This document shows, in pieces, positions 1-9,238 of a DNA stretch of 64,000 bases. Numbering within the stretch: position 1 is the stretch's first letter; each line of letters opens with the position of its first letter. A program made the translations under genes and the position numbers. This stretch comes from Clostridia bacterium UC5.1-1E11 (lineage in GTDB: Bacteria; Bacillota; Clostridia; Oscillospirales; Acutalibacteraceae). The notes beneath the pieces were generated by a model. It searched no databases, had not been told where the DNA came from, and saw only the letters and a list, made by a program, of their open reading frames with translations. The stretch is taken from assembly GCA_001305115.1 (NCBI GenBank), contig BCAA01000004.1:1-64000 (forward strand). The letters are read 5' to 3'.

Positions 1-287
1 GGACGGAACCGGATTGGATGCAGCTCCTGGTGGATCATGGAGATTCCCAGGTCCAACGCCTGTTTCGACGTATTGATGACCCGTTTCTTTCCATCTAGGA
101 TGATTTCGCCGCCATCTTCATGGTAGATGCCGAACAAACACTTCATTAGTGTCGATTTTCCTGCACCGTTCTCGCCCATCAGAGCATGCACGCTGCCGGG
201 CCGCACTTTCAAGGTTACTCCGTCCAGCGCTTTTACGCCTGGGAATACCTTCGTGATGTTGTTCATTTCTAGCACATATTCTCCCAT
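1..287 (-). CDS. Sugar ABC transporter ATP-binding protein (5' part only)
   Basis: This is the N-terminal ~95 residues of an ABC ATPase of the MglA/RbsA type; the rest lies beyond the left edge. Walker A reads GENGAGKST near residue 36, and the Q-loop region reads MIHQEL near residue 89, as in double-ATPase sugar importers. Such proteins energise uptake of a monosaccharide together with a permease and a binding protein. The start at 287 follows a strong gggaggagg ribosome site. It is divergent from the MarR gene at 639, and the shared upstream region carries two MarR-like dyads, so the importer may be regulated by that MarR protein (inference). The substrate cannot be told from this fragment. 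Confidence 0.85.
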   Translation of the reverse strand, partial: MGEYVLEMNNITKVFPGVKALDGVTLKVRPGSVHALMGENGAGKSTLMKCLFGIYHEDGGEIILDGKKRVINTSKQALDLGISMIHQELHPIRFR

Positions 288-348
288 ACGATCAATCCTC
301 CTCCCATGCCTTTCTTCTTCATGCTTTTGCAACTCCTCATTGGAACAT

Positions 349-370
349 TTTAGTGGGTTATACAACTAAA
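349..370. promoter_or_regulatory. Candidate MarR-type operator (copy 1)
   Basis: A dyad with half-sites TTTAGTGG and CAACTAAA separated by GTTATA (6 of 8 positions symmetric). It lies just upstream of the left-hand ABC ATPase and resembles, in inverted orientation, the dyad at 425-444. The role as an operator is inferred from symmetry, similarity to the second copy and the neighbouring MarR gene. Confidence 0.45.
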
Positions 371-424
371 TAAAAGGGTTATTTTTATTTATTGATAGAG
401 AAATCGCTATATTATATATACAAA

Positions 425-456
425 TTAGTTGCATAACCAATTAATTGCATTATAAT
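425..456 (+). promoter_or_regulatory. Promoter with overlapping MarR-type operator (copy 2)
   Basis: The dyad TTAGTTG-cataac-CAATTAA (425-444) overlaps a promoter made of TTGCAT (429-434) and a consensus TATAAT (451-456) with 16 bp between them. The promoter points toward the MarR gene starting at 639. A repressor on this dyad would cover the -35 element, which fits autoregulation. The rest of 457-638 holds an untranslated leader in which I see no other gene. Confidence 0.5.
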
Positions 457-638
457 GAGAAACAAAAGGATTGTCAATATAAAATAAAAAATTATAGGAA
501 GATCAAAGAAATTCGTAGATTTTTTATCCTGTCAACGGAAGGATTCCAGCTGTCGGAAGATTCGTTGACAACCCGTTTTCTACAAGTTAAAATAAACTTG
601 GCGGAAGGCGCAGGTATTGCTGTCGGGAGGGGAAAGCC

Positions 639-1048
639 GTGAAAGGACCATATTGGGATTACATCAAAATTTTTCGGTAATCTATTGGCAGTCACAGGGA
701 TTTTGTGCAAAGCGTCTTAAGGATTTGGGGGTCACCTGCGGTCAGTTCATGTATATTCTCTGCATTTGCGACAACCCTGGGGTTTCACAAGAGAAGGTTG
801 CAGAGCTGACCTGTATTGATAAGAGTACGGTTGCAAAGGCGGTACAGCAGCTTTTAAAGGGTGGTTTTATCACGCGGCAGGTCAGTCGTGAGGACCGTAG
901 AGTCAATGAGTTATATCCTACGGAGAAGGCTACATCGATTTATCCTGAAATCGTACAGATTGTCAATGATTTTCATGAGGAGCAATTGCGTGGCTTGACA
1001 GACATTGAACGTGATCTATTTATGCGCCTGTTGCAGAAAAATTTTTGA
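639..1048 (+). CDS. MarR family transcriptional regulator (one-base break near its start)
   Basis: A winged-helix regulator of ~136 residues. The recognition region contains STVAKAV and the wing contains SREDRR, both typical of MarR. The best start is GTG at 639, 8 bases after gggagg; its first codons give a MarR-like N-terminus (WDYIKIF) that then hits TAA at 678. Adding one T to the run at 670-674 joins it to the long downstream frame and gives the expected length. Without repair, the open frame could only begin at TTG 653. It probably represses itself and possibly the divergent sugar ABC operon through the dyads at 349-444. Ligand unknown. Confidence 0.75.
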
Positions 1049-1068
1049 ACATGTAAAACCAAAACCTT

Positions 1069-1116
1069 AAAAGGCTAAAGAGGGCACACCAATTGGTGTG
1101 CCCTCTTTAGCCTTTT
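1069..1116. terminator. Bidirectional terminator
   Basis: A perfect 22-bp inverted repeat (1069-1090 and 1095-1116) with an AATT loop and A/T-rich flanks on both sides. It sits between the converging MarR gene and the MATE gene and can end transcription from both. Confidence 0.9.
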
Positions 1117-1153
1117 GCATGCGATAAGAGTTGTTCTCGGTTAGATGCACCGT

Positions 1154-2559
1154 TCATAGGGTGGGTACCGCTGTTTGAATAGAAGCGTCTTTTCGGGATA
1201 GACGCCGCATTTCATGAATCATAAAAAGAATCGCCATCAATCCGGCGGCACCATCTGCCAGCGGCCCAGCGTATAGTACGCCGTCAATCCCCAAAAAGAG
1301 GGGAAGAATGAGAACAAGGGGCAGAAGGAAAAAGATCTGCCGGCTTAGGGAGAGTAGAATTCCTTTGAGTGCATAGCCGATAGAAGAAAAGAAATTGGAT
1401 GTTAAAATTTGAATTCCATTGATAAAAATACAGAATAGAAAGATACGGAAATAGCGGATTCCAAATTCGTAATACAGCGCGTCGCCCTGTCCAAATAGGT
1501 AGATGATCTGTTTGGGGAAAATTTGAAAGCAGAGGAACGCCGCGGTTGCGATACAGGTTACCACGATTGCAGCCATTTTATAGGCGTTCTTGACACGCTT
1601 ATAATTTCCAGCGCCGTAGTTAAAGCCCATAATCGGCTGACAACTTTGCGCGATACCAAAAATCACAGCAATAAAAATAGTATTGACCTTTGAGATGATA
1701 CCGACACAGGCGAGCGGAATATCCCTTCCATAGATGGAGAGTTCTCCATAATACCCCAGGGTGTTGTTTAAGACGATTTGTACCAAAGTGACAGCCAGCT
1801 GATTGAAGCAGGCGGCTGCACCGAGGGAGACGATGGAACGAACGGTCCGCGCACGGAAGAAAAAGTGTTCTCTTTTTAAACGCAGAGATCGGAATTTTCG
1901 AAAGTAGAGTAGGACGCAATTGCCGTTACAATCTGTCCCGTGATGGTTGCCAAGGCAGCCCCCTGAATGCCCATACCAAAGCCAAAAATAAAGATGGGGT
2001 CCAGGACTGTGTTCAGGATGGCGCCGGAAAGGGCGCTGAACATGGAATACTTGGGACTCCCGTCCGCTCGGATCAATTGGCTTCCGGCAGAACCGAACAG
2101 TGTAAAGGGAATTCCGATAGCAGTGATGCCGGTATACTCTCTGGCGTAGATCAGAACCTGTCCTCTGGCACCGAAAAGCACCATCAGTGGTTCCAAGAAT
2201 ACCAAAACAGTAACGCTTAACGCAATGCCCGATAGGACTGCCATGCAGAGGCTGTTCCCGACAACCTTTGCCGCCTTTTCGTTTTCATTTTTTCCTAAAT
2301 ACAAGCTGAAATTTGAAGCACCACCCACACCGATCATCATCGAGAGCGAGGCCATGATGGTCACCAGTGGGAAGGCGACATTTGTTGCCGCATTGCCCAA
2401 TGTGCCGACGCTTTGGCCAATAAAAATCTGATCGACAATATTATAGATGGAGTTCATCAGACCGCTGATAATGGCTGGGATGGCAAACTGACGCATGAGT
2501 TTTCCAATGGATTCTGTTTCCAGAGGGTTATGTGCTTCTATGGTGTTGGTTTGATTCAT
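1154..2559 (-). CDS. MATE family multidrug/metabolite efflux transporter (one-base break)
   Basis: A cation-coupled export protein of the inner membrane with two six-helix halves. As sequenced it falls into two frames, 2559 to 1876 and onward to 1154. Adding one C at the CC near 1912-1914 (minus strand GTCCTAC) fuses them into ~468 residues, the usual MATE length, and the joined stretch SLLYFRKFRSLRLK is normal for the family. The N-half contains the QIFIGQ and GGAS motifs. It starts 25 bases after the MarR stop at 2584 and is surely co-transcribed. The MarR neighbour suggests induction by a toxic compound. The break is probably a sequence error, but a real pseudogene cannot be excluded. Confidence 0.8.
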
Positions 2560-2583
2560 TCGTTTTCCTTTCTCCTGTGTCCC

Positions 2584-3066
2584 TTATTCGTTACAATTCC
2601 TTTCGGCTCCAGATGTATGTGAGATGTGGCCATGCAACAGTTCGTTTCGCAATCGAATTCGCAGTTGTTCCAAGCTTTGTTCCATTGCGTCACACTCCGC
2701 CTCGGACATATCGTCCGTCAAGATTTGATGGAGCTGTTGATGGAGCATACGAATCTGTTTCACTGCCTCTTCCGCCTTTTTCAGGGGTTGAATGATACGC
2801 ACACGATGGTCCCGCTTATCCACTTCTATCGCGACATAGCCCTCTGCACAGAGCTTTTTTAAAACCTTGGTGGTAGTGCCCTTGTCCACATGGAACCGTT
2901 CGGTCAACTCCTGTGGCATCCGTCCAGGGTGTTCATAGATGTATTGCAGAAAGAACTGCTGTCCCCATCCAATGCGATAAGCTTCCAAGCCACGGTCATA
3001 ATACATGCGCATCATACGTGTGAGACTGGAAATGTTCCTCCCAATACTGGTAAAATCTTCGTTCAA
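2584..3066 (-). CDS. MarR family transcriptional regulator of the MATE operon
   Basis: A 160-residue winged-helix repressor with VDKGTTTKVLKKL as the recognition helix and DKRDHRVR as the wing. I choose TTG at 3066 because aaaggaggtgg precedes it at the right distance; the frame extends upstream to 3123 without a ribosome site. It lies directly upstream of the MATE exporter on the same strand. A near-perfect palindrome at 3108-3127, in front of the operon, is the likely operator, so the simplest model is self-repression released by an efflux substrate. Confidence 0.85.
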   Translation of the reverse strand: MNEDFTSIGRNISSLTRMMRMYYDRGLEAYRIGWGQQFFLQYIYEHPGRMPQELTERFHVDKGTTTKVLKKLCAEGYVAIEVDKRDHRVRIIQPLKKAEEAVKQIRMLHQQLHQILTDDMSEAECDAMEQSLEQLRIRLRNELLHGHISHTSGAERNCNE

Positions 3067-3107
3067 ACGACCACCTCCTTTTCCTGCGAAGATGATCTTA
3101 TCATAAA

Positions 3108-3127
3108 ATAGTAGCGTACGCAACTAT
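3108..3127. promoter_or_regulatory. Candidate operator of the MarR-MATE operon
   Basis: A 20-bp dyad with arms ATAGT and ACTAT around the palindromic core GCGTACGC; only one symmetric pair mismatches. It lies 42 bases upstream of the chosen MarR start. It shares the TAGTTGC half with the dyad at 425-444. The remaining sequence to purL (3128-3416) shows no gene and no structured leader that I recognise. Confidence 0.55.
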
Positions 3128-3416
3128 TGAACGAAAAAATGGGGCTCTGCCTGTCCGATTCTTTTCGGGCTAGAATCGGATACTTGGTTGTTCAGAGCAG
3201 GGACGGAATTGATTATCTTGGGGAAATGATAAGGGGAAAAAGATACAGTCGGTGATGCGCTTTCAGGAAATCTACAGGGATTGAATCTTGCAGAACTCTC
3301 CCGTTTGCAGTAAAATGGCAGCGTCCTCTTTATTAAATGACATAAATATGCTATCATATTACCATCAATATCTGCTTGGCCGGTGGGACGGCACAGGCGG
3401 GGAAACGGGGGAAACA

Positions 3417-6400
3417 ATGTCTGACGTAATCAGAGTATTTGTCGAAAAAAACCCGGCTTCGACGTGGAAGCACAGCACATGAAGGCGGACTTGGTGGAAA
3501 ATCTGGGAATGCCGGTCGAAGATTTAAAATTATTGAACCGGTATGACATTTCTGGATTGAGCCGTGAAGAATTTGAGGCTGCACGCGGCACGATCTTTTC
3601 CGAGCCGAATGTCGATACTGTTTATGACGAGGAATACCCATTGCCCGAGGGATATTCGATCTTTGCCATGGAATACCTGCCCGGACAGTATGACCAGCGC
3701 GCTGATTCTGCGGCTCAGTGCGTACAGCTGCTGACCCAGGGGGAGCGCCCTCAGGTCGTTACCGCCCGTGTCATTGCACTCAAAGGGAATCTGGACCAAG
3801 AAAAACTTGAGAAGATTCAAAATTACCTGGTCAACCCGGTGGAGAGCCGCTTGGCGTCTTTGGACAAGCCCGAATCGCTGGATATGCAGGCGGATGTGCC
3901 GCCGGACGTGGCGCGGGTAACAGGCTTCATTTCCTGGAGCACAGAGGAAATGACCGCCTATTATGAGAAGATGGGCTTTGCCATGACCTTGGAAGATCTG
4001 CTCTTCTGCCGCGACTATTTTAAAAAGGATGAACACCGCGACCCAAGTGTCACAGAATTGCGTGTGATTGATACTTATTGGAGCGACCATTGCCGTCATA
4101 CGACCTTCTCCACCCGCTTGGAACATATCAAGATTGTGGAGGGGGCATTAAGCGAGGCGATTGAAGGGGCTTTGCAGGCGTATTATGAGGCGCGCAGAGA
4201 GGTCTACGGAGAAAACACCGACCGGCCGGTTTCTTTGATGGATATGGCGGTGATCGGCATGAAACTTCTGCGTAAGCGTGGCCAGATTCCGGATCTTGAC
4301 CTCAGCGACGAGATCAACGCCTGTTCCATCGAGGTCCCTGTGACCATCGACGGCAAGGAAGAAAAATGGCTGGTCCAGTTTAAAAATGAAACACACAACC
4401 ACCCAACAGAGATCGAGCCCTTTGGCGGAGCGGCGACCTGTCTCGGCGGCGCAATCCGCGACCCGCTGTCCGGCCGCGCATATGTCTATCAGGCCATGCG
4501 TGTGACGGGGTCCGGGGACCCGCGCATTCCTTTTGAAGAGACGTTACATGGAAAACTGCCGACTCGCAAGATTACAACCGGTGCGGCCAGCGGCTACAGC
4601 TCCTACGGCAACCAGATTGGCCTTGCAACCGGACAGGTCACAGAGCTGTATGATCCCGGCTATGTCGCAAAACGGATGGAGATTGGCGCAGTAATCGGCG
4701 CCTCCCCAAAGGAGAACGTGGTGCGCGAACAGCCGCAACCGGGCGATGTGATCGTGCTGCTGGGTGGCAGCACAGGCCGCGACGGGATAGGCGGTGCAAC
4801 TGGTTCCAGCAAAGCGCATACAGAGAAATCCGTCGAAGTATGCGGTGCAGAAGTGCAAAAGGGCAACCCGCCGACGGAGAGGAAGATTCAGCGCCTATTC
4901 CGAGACCCGCAGGTTTCCCGCCTGATTAAGCGCTGCAATGACTTTGGAGCAGGCGGCGTCTGTGTGGCGATTGGAGAATTAGCGGACGGTCTGGAGATCG
5001 ACTTGAACAAGGTTCCCAAGAAATACGAGGGTTTGGATGGGACGGAACTGGCTATTTCGGAATCTCAGGAGCGTATGGCGGTGGTCCTTGCTCCAAAGAG
5101 TGTGGAGGCATTCTGTCAGGCGGCCGCGGAAGAAAACCTCAATGCACAGGTGGTTGCCATTGTTACGGAGGCGCCACGCCTCAAGATGGAGTGGCGCGGG
5201 GATACGATTGTCAACATTGCGCGTGCATTCCTGAATACAAACGGCGTGACACAGCGCGCCGATGTAGAGATTGAAGCGCCAAATCCGGACCAGTATTATC
5301 GCAAGCAGATTCCCGATTGCCTGAAAGGAAAACCGTTGGCAGAGGCATTCCAGGAGAATCTAAGCCGATTGGAAGTCGCCTGTCAAAAAGGGTTGGCCGA
5401 GCGTTTTGACGCGAGCATTGGCGCGGCCACTGTGCTCATGCCGTTTGCAGGGAAGTACCAGCTGACGCCGGAGGAAGCGATGGTCGCCAAGCTGCCGGTT
5501 ATCCATGGGGAAACGGATGATGCAACGGCAATGAGTTATGGCTATATACCCGGTATTGCAAGATTTTCTCCGTTTCATGGAGCGGCCTATGCAGTGGTGG
5601 AGAGCCTGTCCAAGCTCTGCGCAGTGGGGGCAAATCCGCTCAGTTGCCGCTTGACGTTCCAGGAATATTTTGAGCGTCTCCGCACGGACCCTAAGCGCTG
5701 GGGCAAACCGACTGCAGCGTTATTGGGGGCGCTGGCAGCCCAGTTGGGGATGGGTCTGCCGTCCATCGGTGGAAAAGACAGTATGTCGGGTTCGTTTGAG
5801 CAGATGGATGTGCCGCCAACGCTGGTGAGCTTCGCGGTTGCCATGACAAAGGCAAGCAAGACGGTGTCAGCGGCGTTCCAGCATGCTGGGTCCCGCGTCG
5901 TTTTGCTTCCGATTCCGGAGGATGCCAAAACGCTGCTGCCGGATTGGGAGCGTTTAAAGACGTTCTATAAGCAAATCGGCGAAAAGATGGCGGATGGCAG
6001 CATACTGTCCGCGTCGGTTGTTAAGGAAGGCGGCGCCGCGGCGGCCGTGGCAAAAATGTGCTTTGGCAACGGTATCGGCTTTGACTTTGACACCGTGGAT
6101 GAGGGAATCCTCTTTGCACCGTTGTCCGGCAGCCTGGTGGTTGAACTGGCAGAAGGCGTGCCGATCACCAATACAGCTACGGTGCTTCTGGGAAAAACGA
6201 TAGAGCCATCGGCCATCCAAATTGGCGGAGAGGTCCTTCCGCTTCAAAAGCTGGCCGAACGCTGGATGGGTACGTTGGAAAAGATTTTCCCGAATCATGC
6301 CCCAGCGGTGGAAATGCAAAAAGAAGTGCCGCTCTATACAGCGCGGTATGCGCAAACGCCGGCGATCAAGGCGGCTAAACCGCGGGTATTTATCCCCGTA

Positions 6401-7174
6401 TTCCCTGGCACAAACTGTGAGTACGACACCGTCCGTGCATTTGAAAAAGCAGGAGCAGAAACCGATGTGCTGGTTGTGCGCAATTTGTGCTCGACTGACA
6501 TTGAAAATACCATCGAGCGGATGGAAAAAGCCATCCGCAATGCGCAAATTATCATGTTGCCCGGTGGTTTCTCCGGCGGCGACGAGCCGGACGGCTCTGG
6601 AAAGTTTATTGCGACAACCTTCCGCAATCCAAAGATTGCAGAGGCAGTTATGGAACTGTTGAAAAATCGCGACGGCCTGATGCTGGGCATCTGCAATGGA
6701 TTCCAGGCGCTTATTAAATTAGGTCTGGTGCCCTATGGAGAAATCCGCGAGACAAGTGAGACTGCTCCAACATTGACCTTTAATACATTGGGGCGCCATG
6801 TATCCCGTATGGTGTATACACGAATTACGTCGGTCAAGTCTCCATGGTTTGCAGAGGTAAAAGCGGGCGATGTGGTCACGGTGCCTGTATCTCACGGAGA
6901 GGGGCGCTTTGTCGCAGACGATGCGACGTTGGCTCAGTTGATTGAAAACGGCCAGATTGCCACGCAGTATGTAGATCTGAATGGAACGCCAAGCGGCGAG
7001 ATCGCTTGGAATCCGAATGGCTCGGTCTGTGCAATCGAAGGCATCACCAGCCCCGACGGCCGCGTCTTAGGCAAGATGGGCCATTCCGAGCGGAAAGGAA
7101 CGGATCTTTATCGCAATGTACCTGGCGAGAAAGACCCACGTATTTTTGAATCCGGTGTGGCATATTTTAAATAA
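3417..7174 (+). CDS. purL: Phosphoribosylformylglycinamidine synthase, single-chain (one-base break at N-terminus)
   Basis: Catalyses the ATP- and glutamine-dependent conversion of FGAR to FGAM in purine synthesis. The ~1,252-residue chain carries the PurS-like N-terminus, two AIR-synthase-like lobes (the DTYWSDHCRHTTF motif near residue 200 and the NETHNHPTEIEPFGG motif near 325) and a C-terminal class I glutaminase (LGICNGFQ nucleophile Cys near 1100, and a late SHGEGR). The start is ATG 3417; its first codons read MSDVIRVFVEK and continue into PGFDVEA only if one A is added to the A7 run at 3445-3451. As sequenced, translation from 3417 stops at 3482. No purine riboswitch is evident upstream. 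The other pur genes are not adjacent. Confidence 0.93.
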
Positions 7175-7239
7175 ATGTAGATGAAAGCAGATGGGCCGGT
7201 GTCTGCCACAATCGAAAACATTGGGAGCGAAGTAGAAGG

Positions 7240-8433
7240 ATGAATGACTTTTTCAGGCGCACTTGGGCGGAAATCGACCTGGACGCCATTGCACATAACT
7301 ATCATCAGATCAAAGATCGTCTGAATCCGGAGACAAAGGTATGCTGTGTAATCAAGGCAGACGCCTATGGTCATGGGGCAGAACTTTTGGCGCGTGAGTA
7401 TGAGGAGCTGGGGGCGGACTGGTTTGCAGTATCCAATTTGGAAGAGGCAATCCAGCTGCGAAATGCGCAGATTGGCCTGCCGATTCTTGTGTTGGGTTAT
7501 ACACCGCCAGAATCGGCGGCTGAACTGGCCAATATGGATGTTGCACAGGCGATCCTTTCCCGCGAATATGGGGAGCGGTTGGCCGCCTGCGCCCGTGAAG
7601 CTGGTGTCACCGTTCGTGCACATATGGTAGTAGATACCGGTATGAGCCGGATTGGTTTTATGTATCAGGACCCGGAGCGGGATGCCTGTGCAATCGATGA
7701 GATTGCGGAACTCTGTCAGCTGAAAGGCTTGGACCCGGAGGGAATCTTTACGCATTTCGCTGTTGCGGATGAAGGGAACGACGGACGCGGATATACCTTG
7801 ATGCAGCTGGACCACTTCCTAAAGTTAATCGACCGGTTGGCACAGCGTGGGATTACCTTCCGTCTGCGCCACTGTTCGAACTCGGCCGCAGTCCTAGACT
7901 ATTCAGACGCACAGCTCGATATGGTGCGGCCGGGAATCATTCTCTATGGGTTGAATCCTTCCAGCGCGGTCAAGGAACCTTTAGATCTGCGTCCGGCAAT
8001 GCAGCTCAAATCGATTGTCTCCATGTTGAAAACCGTAGAGCCACAGACCAGTATCAGTTATGGACGGCGATTTACGACCAAACAGCGCACGATCGTGGCG
8101 ACAGTCCCTATTGGATATGCGGATGGGTATCCGCGCCATCTGTATCACCGTGCCAGTGTGTTGGTGCGCGGCCAGCGTGCAAAGATTATCGGTCGTGTCT
8201 GTATGGATCAATTGATGGTGAACGTCACCGATATTCCAGAAGTTCGGGAAGGCGACATTGTTACGCTGTTTGGATATGATGGAGAGGCGTTTCTTCCAGT
8301 GGATGAGCTTGCCGGCTACAATCATACCATCAGCTATGAGTTGGTCTGTTTGCTCAGTAAGCGGGTACCGCGCATCTATTTCCGCAACGGAGAAGCGGTT
8401 GCAGAGTTGGACTATCTCTGCTCCAGCAAATAA
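7240..8433 (+). CDS. alr: Alanine racemase
   Basis: A PLP enzyme of 397 residues that interconverts L- and D-alanine for peptidoglycan. The PLP lysine lies in VIKADAYGHG (about residue 39), the catalytic tyrosine in SYGRRF (about residue 268), and the C-terminal domain has the usual GRVCMDQ stretch. It starts 65 bases after purL, with agaagg as ribosome site, and may share its transcript. The length is normal for the family. Confidence 0.95.
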   Translation: MNDFFRRTWAEIDLDAIAHNYHQIKDRLNPETKVCCVIKADAYGHGAELLAREYEELGADWFAVSNLEEAIQLRNAQIGLPILVLGYTPPESAAELANMDVAQAILSREYGERLAACAREAGVTVRAHMVVDTGMSRIGFMYQDPERDACAIDEIAELCQLKGLDPEGIFTHFAVADEGNDGRGYTLMQLDHFLKLIDRLAQRGITFRLRHCSNSAAVLDYSDAQLDMVRPGIILYGLNPSSAVKEPLDLRPAMQLKSIVSMLKTVEPQTSISYGRRFTTKQRTIVATVPIGYADGYPRHLYHRASVLVRGQRAKIIGRVCMDQLMVNVTDIPEVREGDIVTLFGYDGEAFLPVDELAGYNHTISYELVCLLSKRVPRIYFRNGEAVAELDYLCSSK

Positions 8434-8536
8434 AAGAAAGATGCAAAGGAAAGCATACTCTGAAGGTTATAAAAAATACTTTTTCTGTAAGAACATTTAA
8501 ATTGGGAAGCCTTTAGGAGGTTGAACAATCAATTGA

Positions 8537-8581
8537 AAAAGAGGGGAAACGCAAGGATTCAGTCCTGTGTTTCCCTCTTTT
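8537..8581 (+). terminator. Terminator after alr
   Basis: An imperfect stem (8537-8557 against 8563-8581) of aaagaggg...ccctctttt type with a T-rich 3' flank, about 100 bases after alr. The gap 8434-8536 holds no gene that I can support. Confidence 0.55.
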
Positions 8582-8629
8582 GCTGTTGTAGCAGGGCATA
8601 CGGTGCAAAAAGGAGAGGAGAATGTCGTG

Positions 8630-8640
8630 CGATCAAAGGG
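8630..8640. other. Candidate left attachment junction of the mobilizable element
   Basis: The sequence CGATCAAAGG occurs here and again at about 18230-18239, bracketing the whole recombinase-to-tnpW block. It contains the GA dinucleotide at which TnpX-type recombinases exchange strands. The distance from the right copy to the recombinase start (~160 bp) fits Tn4451-like ends. Between this point and 8938 (~300 bp) I see no gene. The assignment is inference from a 10-bp match. Confidence 0.35.
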
Positions 8641-8937
8641 CGCCATCGGACGGACGTTTGGGATAGCGTTTCCGTTCAATCGAACGTAAGAACTCCGTAA
8701 ATATGTTTTTGAATTTGAAAAATCTTAAGTAGAGGGACTTTTTCGATACCCACTCAGAATGTTTAAGGCATGGAGAGAAAAGAGATAATAATCTATTGGC
8801 AACCTGTAGAAAACGAGAGAAGAATTCAGTTATTATTTATGAAATGGCTCCGGCCCTTATAGGCGTGTGTACAAAATTCTTCATGGTTTCTCCAGAGACG
8901 AAAAGTCAAGGACTTTTTCATCAAATTCAAAAAGAAG

Positions 8938-9096
8938 TCACATTTTGCGGACTTCTTCACGGAGCATACGCTTGATTTTGTCCTCCATCGTCTCCTTGGC
9001 GGTCTCGCTGAAATGGACACGGACGATATAGGTGGTCTTGCCAATCTGCTTTCTGACAGTCGGGCAAGGGGCGGTGTTGGTTGCGGTATTGTTCAT
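8938..9096 (-). CDS. tnpW: TnpW family small transposon protein
   Basis: A 52-residue protein starting at ATG 9096 behind aggagg. The sequence CPTVRKQIGKTTY...HFSETAKETMEDKI matches the small TnpW-type protein found at the far end of Tn4451-family elements. Function unknown; it is dispensable or accessory in known elements as far as I recall. Its position as the last gene of the element is the expected one. Confidence 0.8.
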   Translation of the reverse strand: MNNTATNTAPCPTVRKQIGKTTYIVRVHFSETAKETMEDKIKRMLREEVRKM

Positions 9097-9238
9097 TCAA
9101 AATCCTCCTGTAAATGAAAAATGCCCGGTGACTGTTCATCATCGGGCGGTGTCGGTATGAGGGAACAAGGCAAGGCGGCAACATTAAGGTATCTATAAAA
9201 ACCTTGCCGTCTTTGCCACGCTTGCCGTGTTCCTGCTG

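Noticed and set aside
639-700. Programmed -1 frameshift in the MarR gene
   Set aside because: The T5 run is short for slippage, no stimulatory structure is evident, and many unrelated genes here show the same kind of homopolymer loss.
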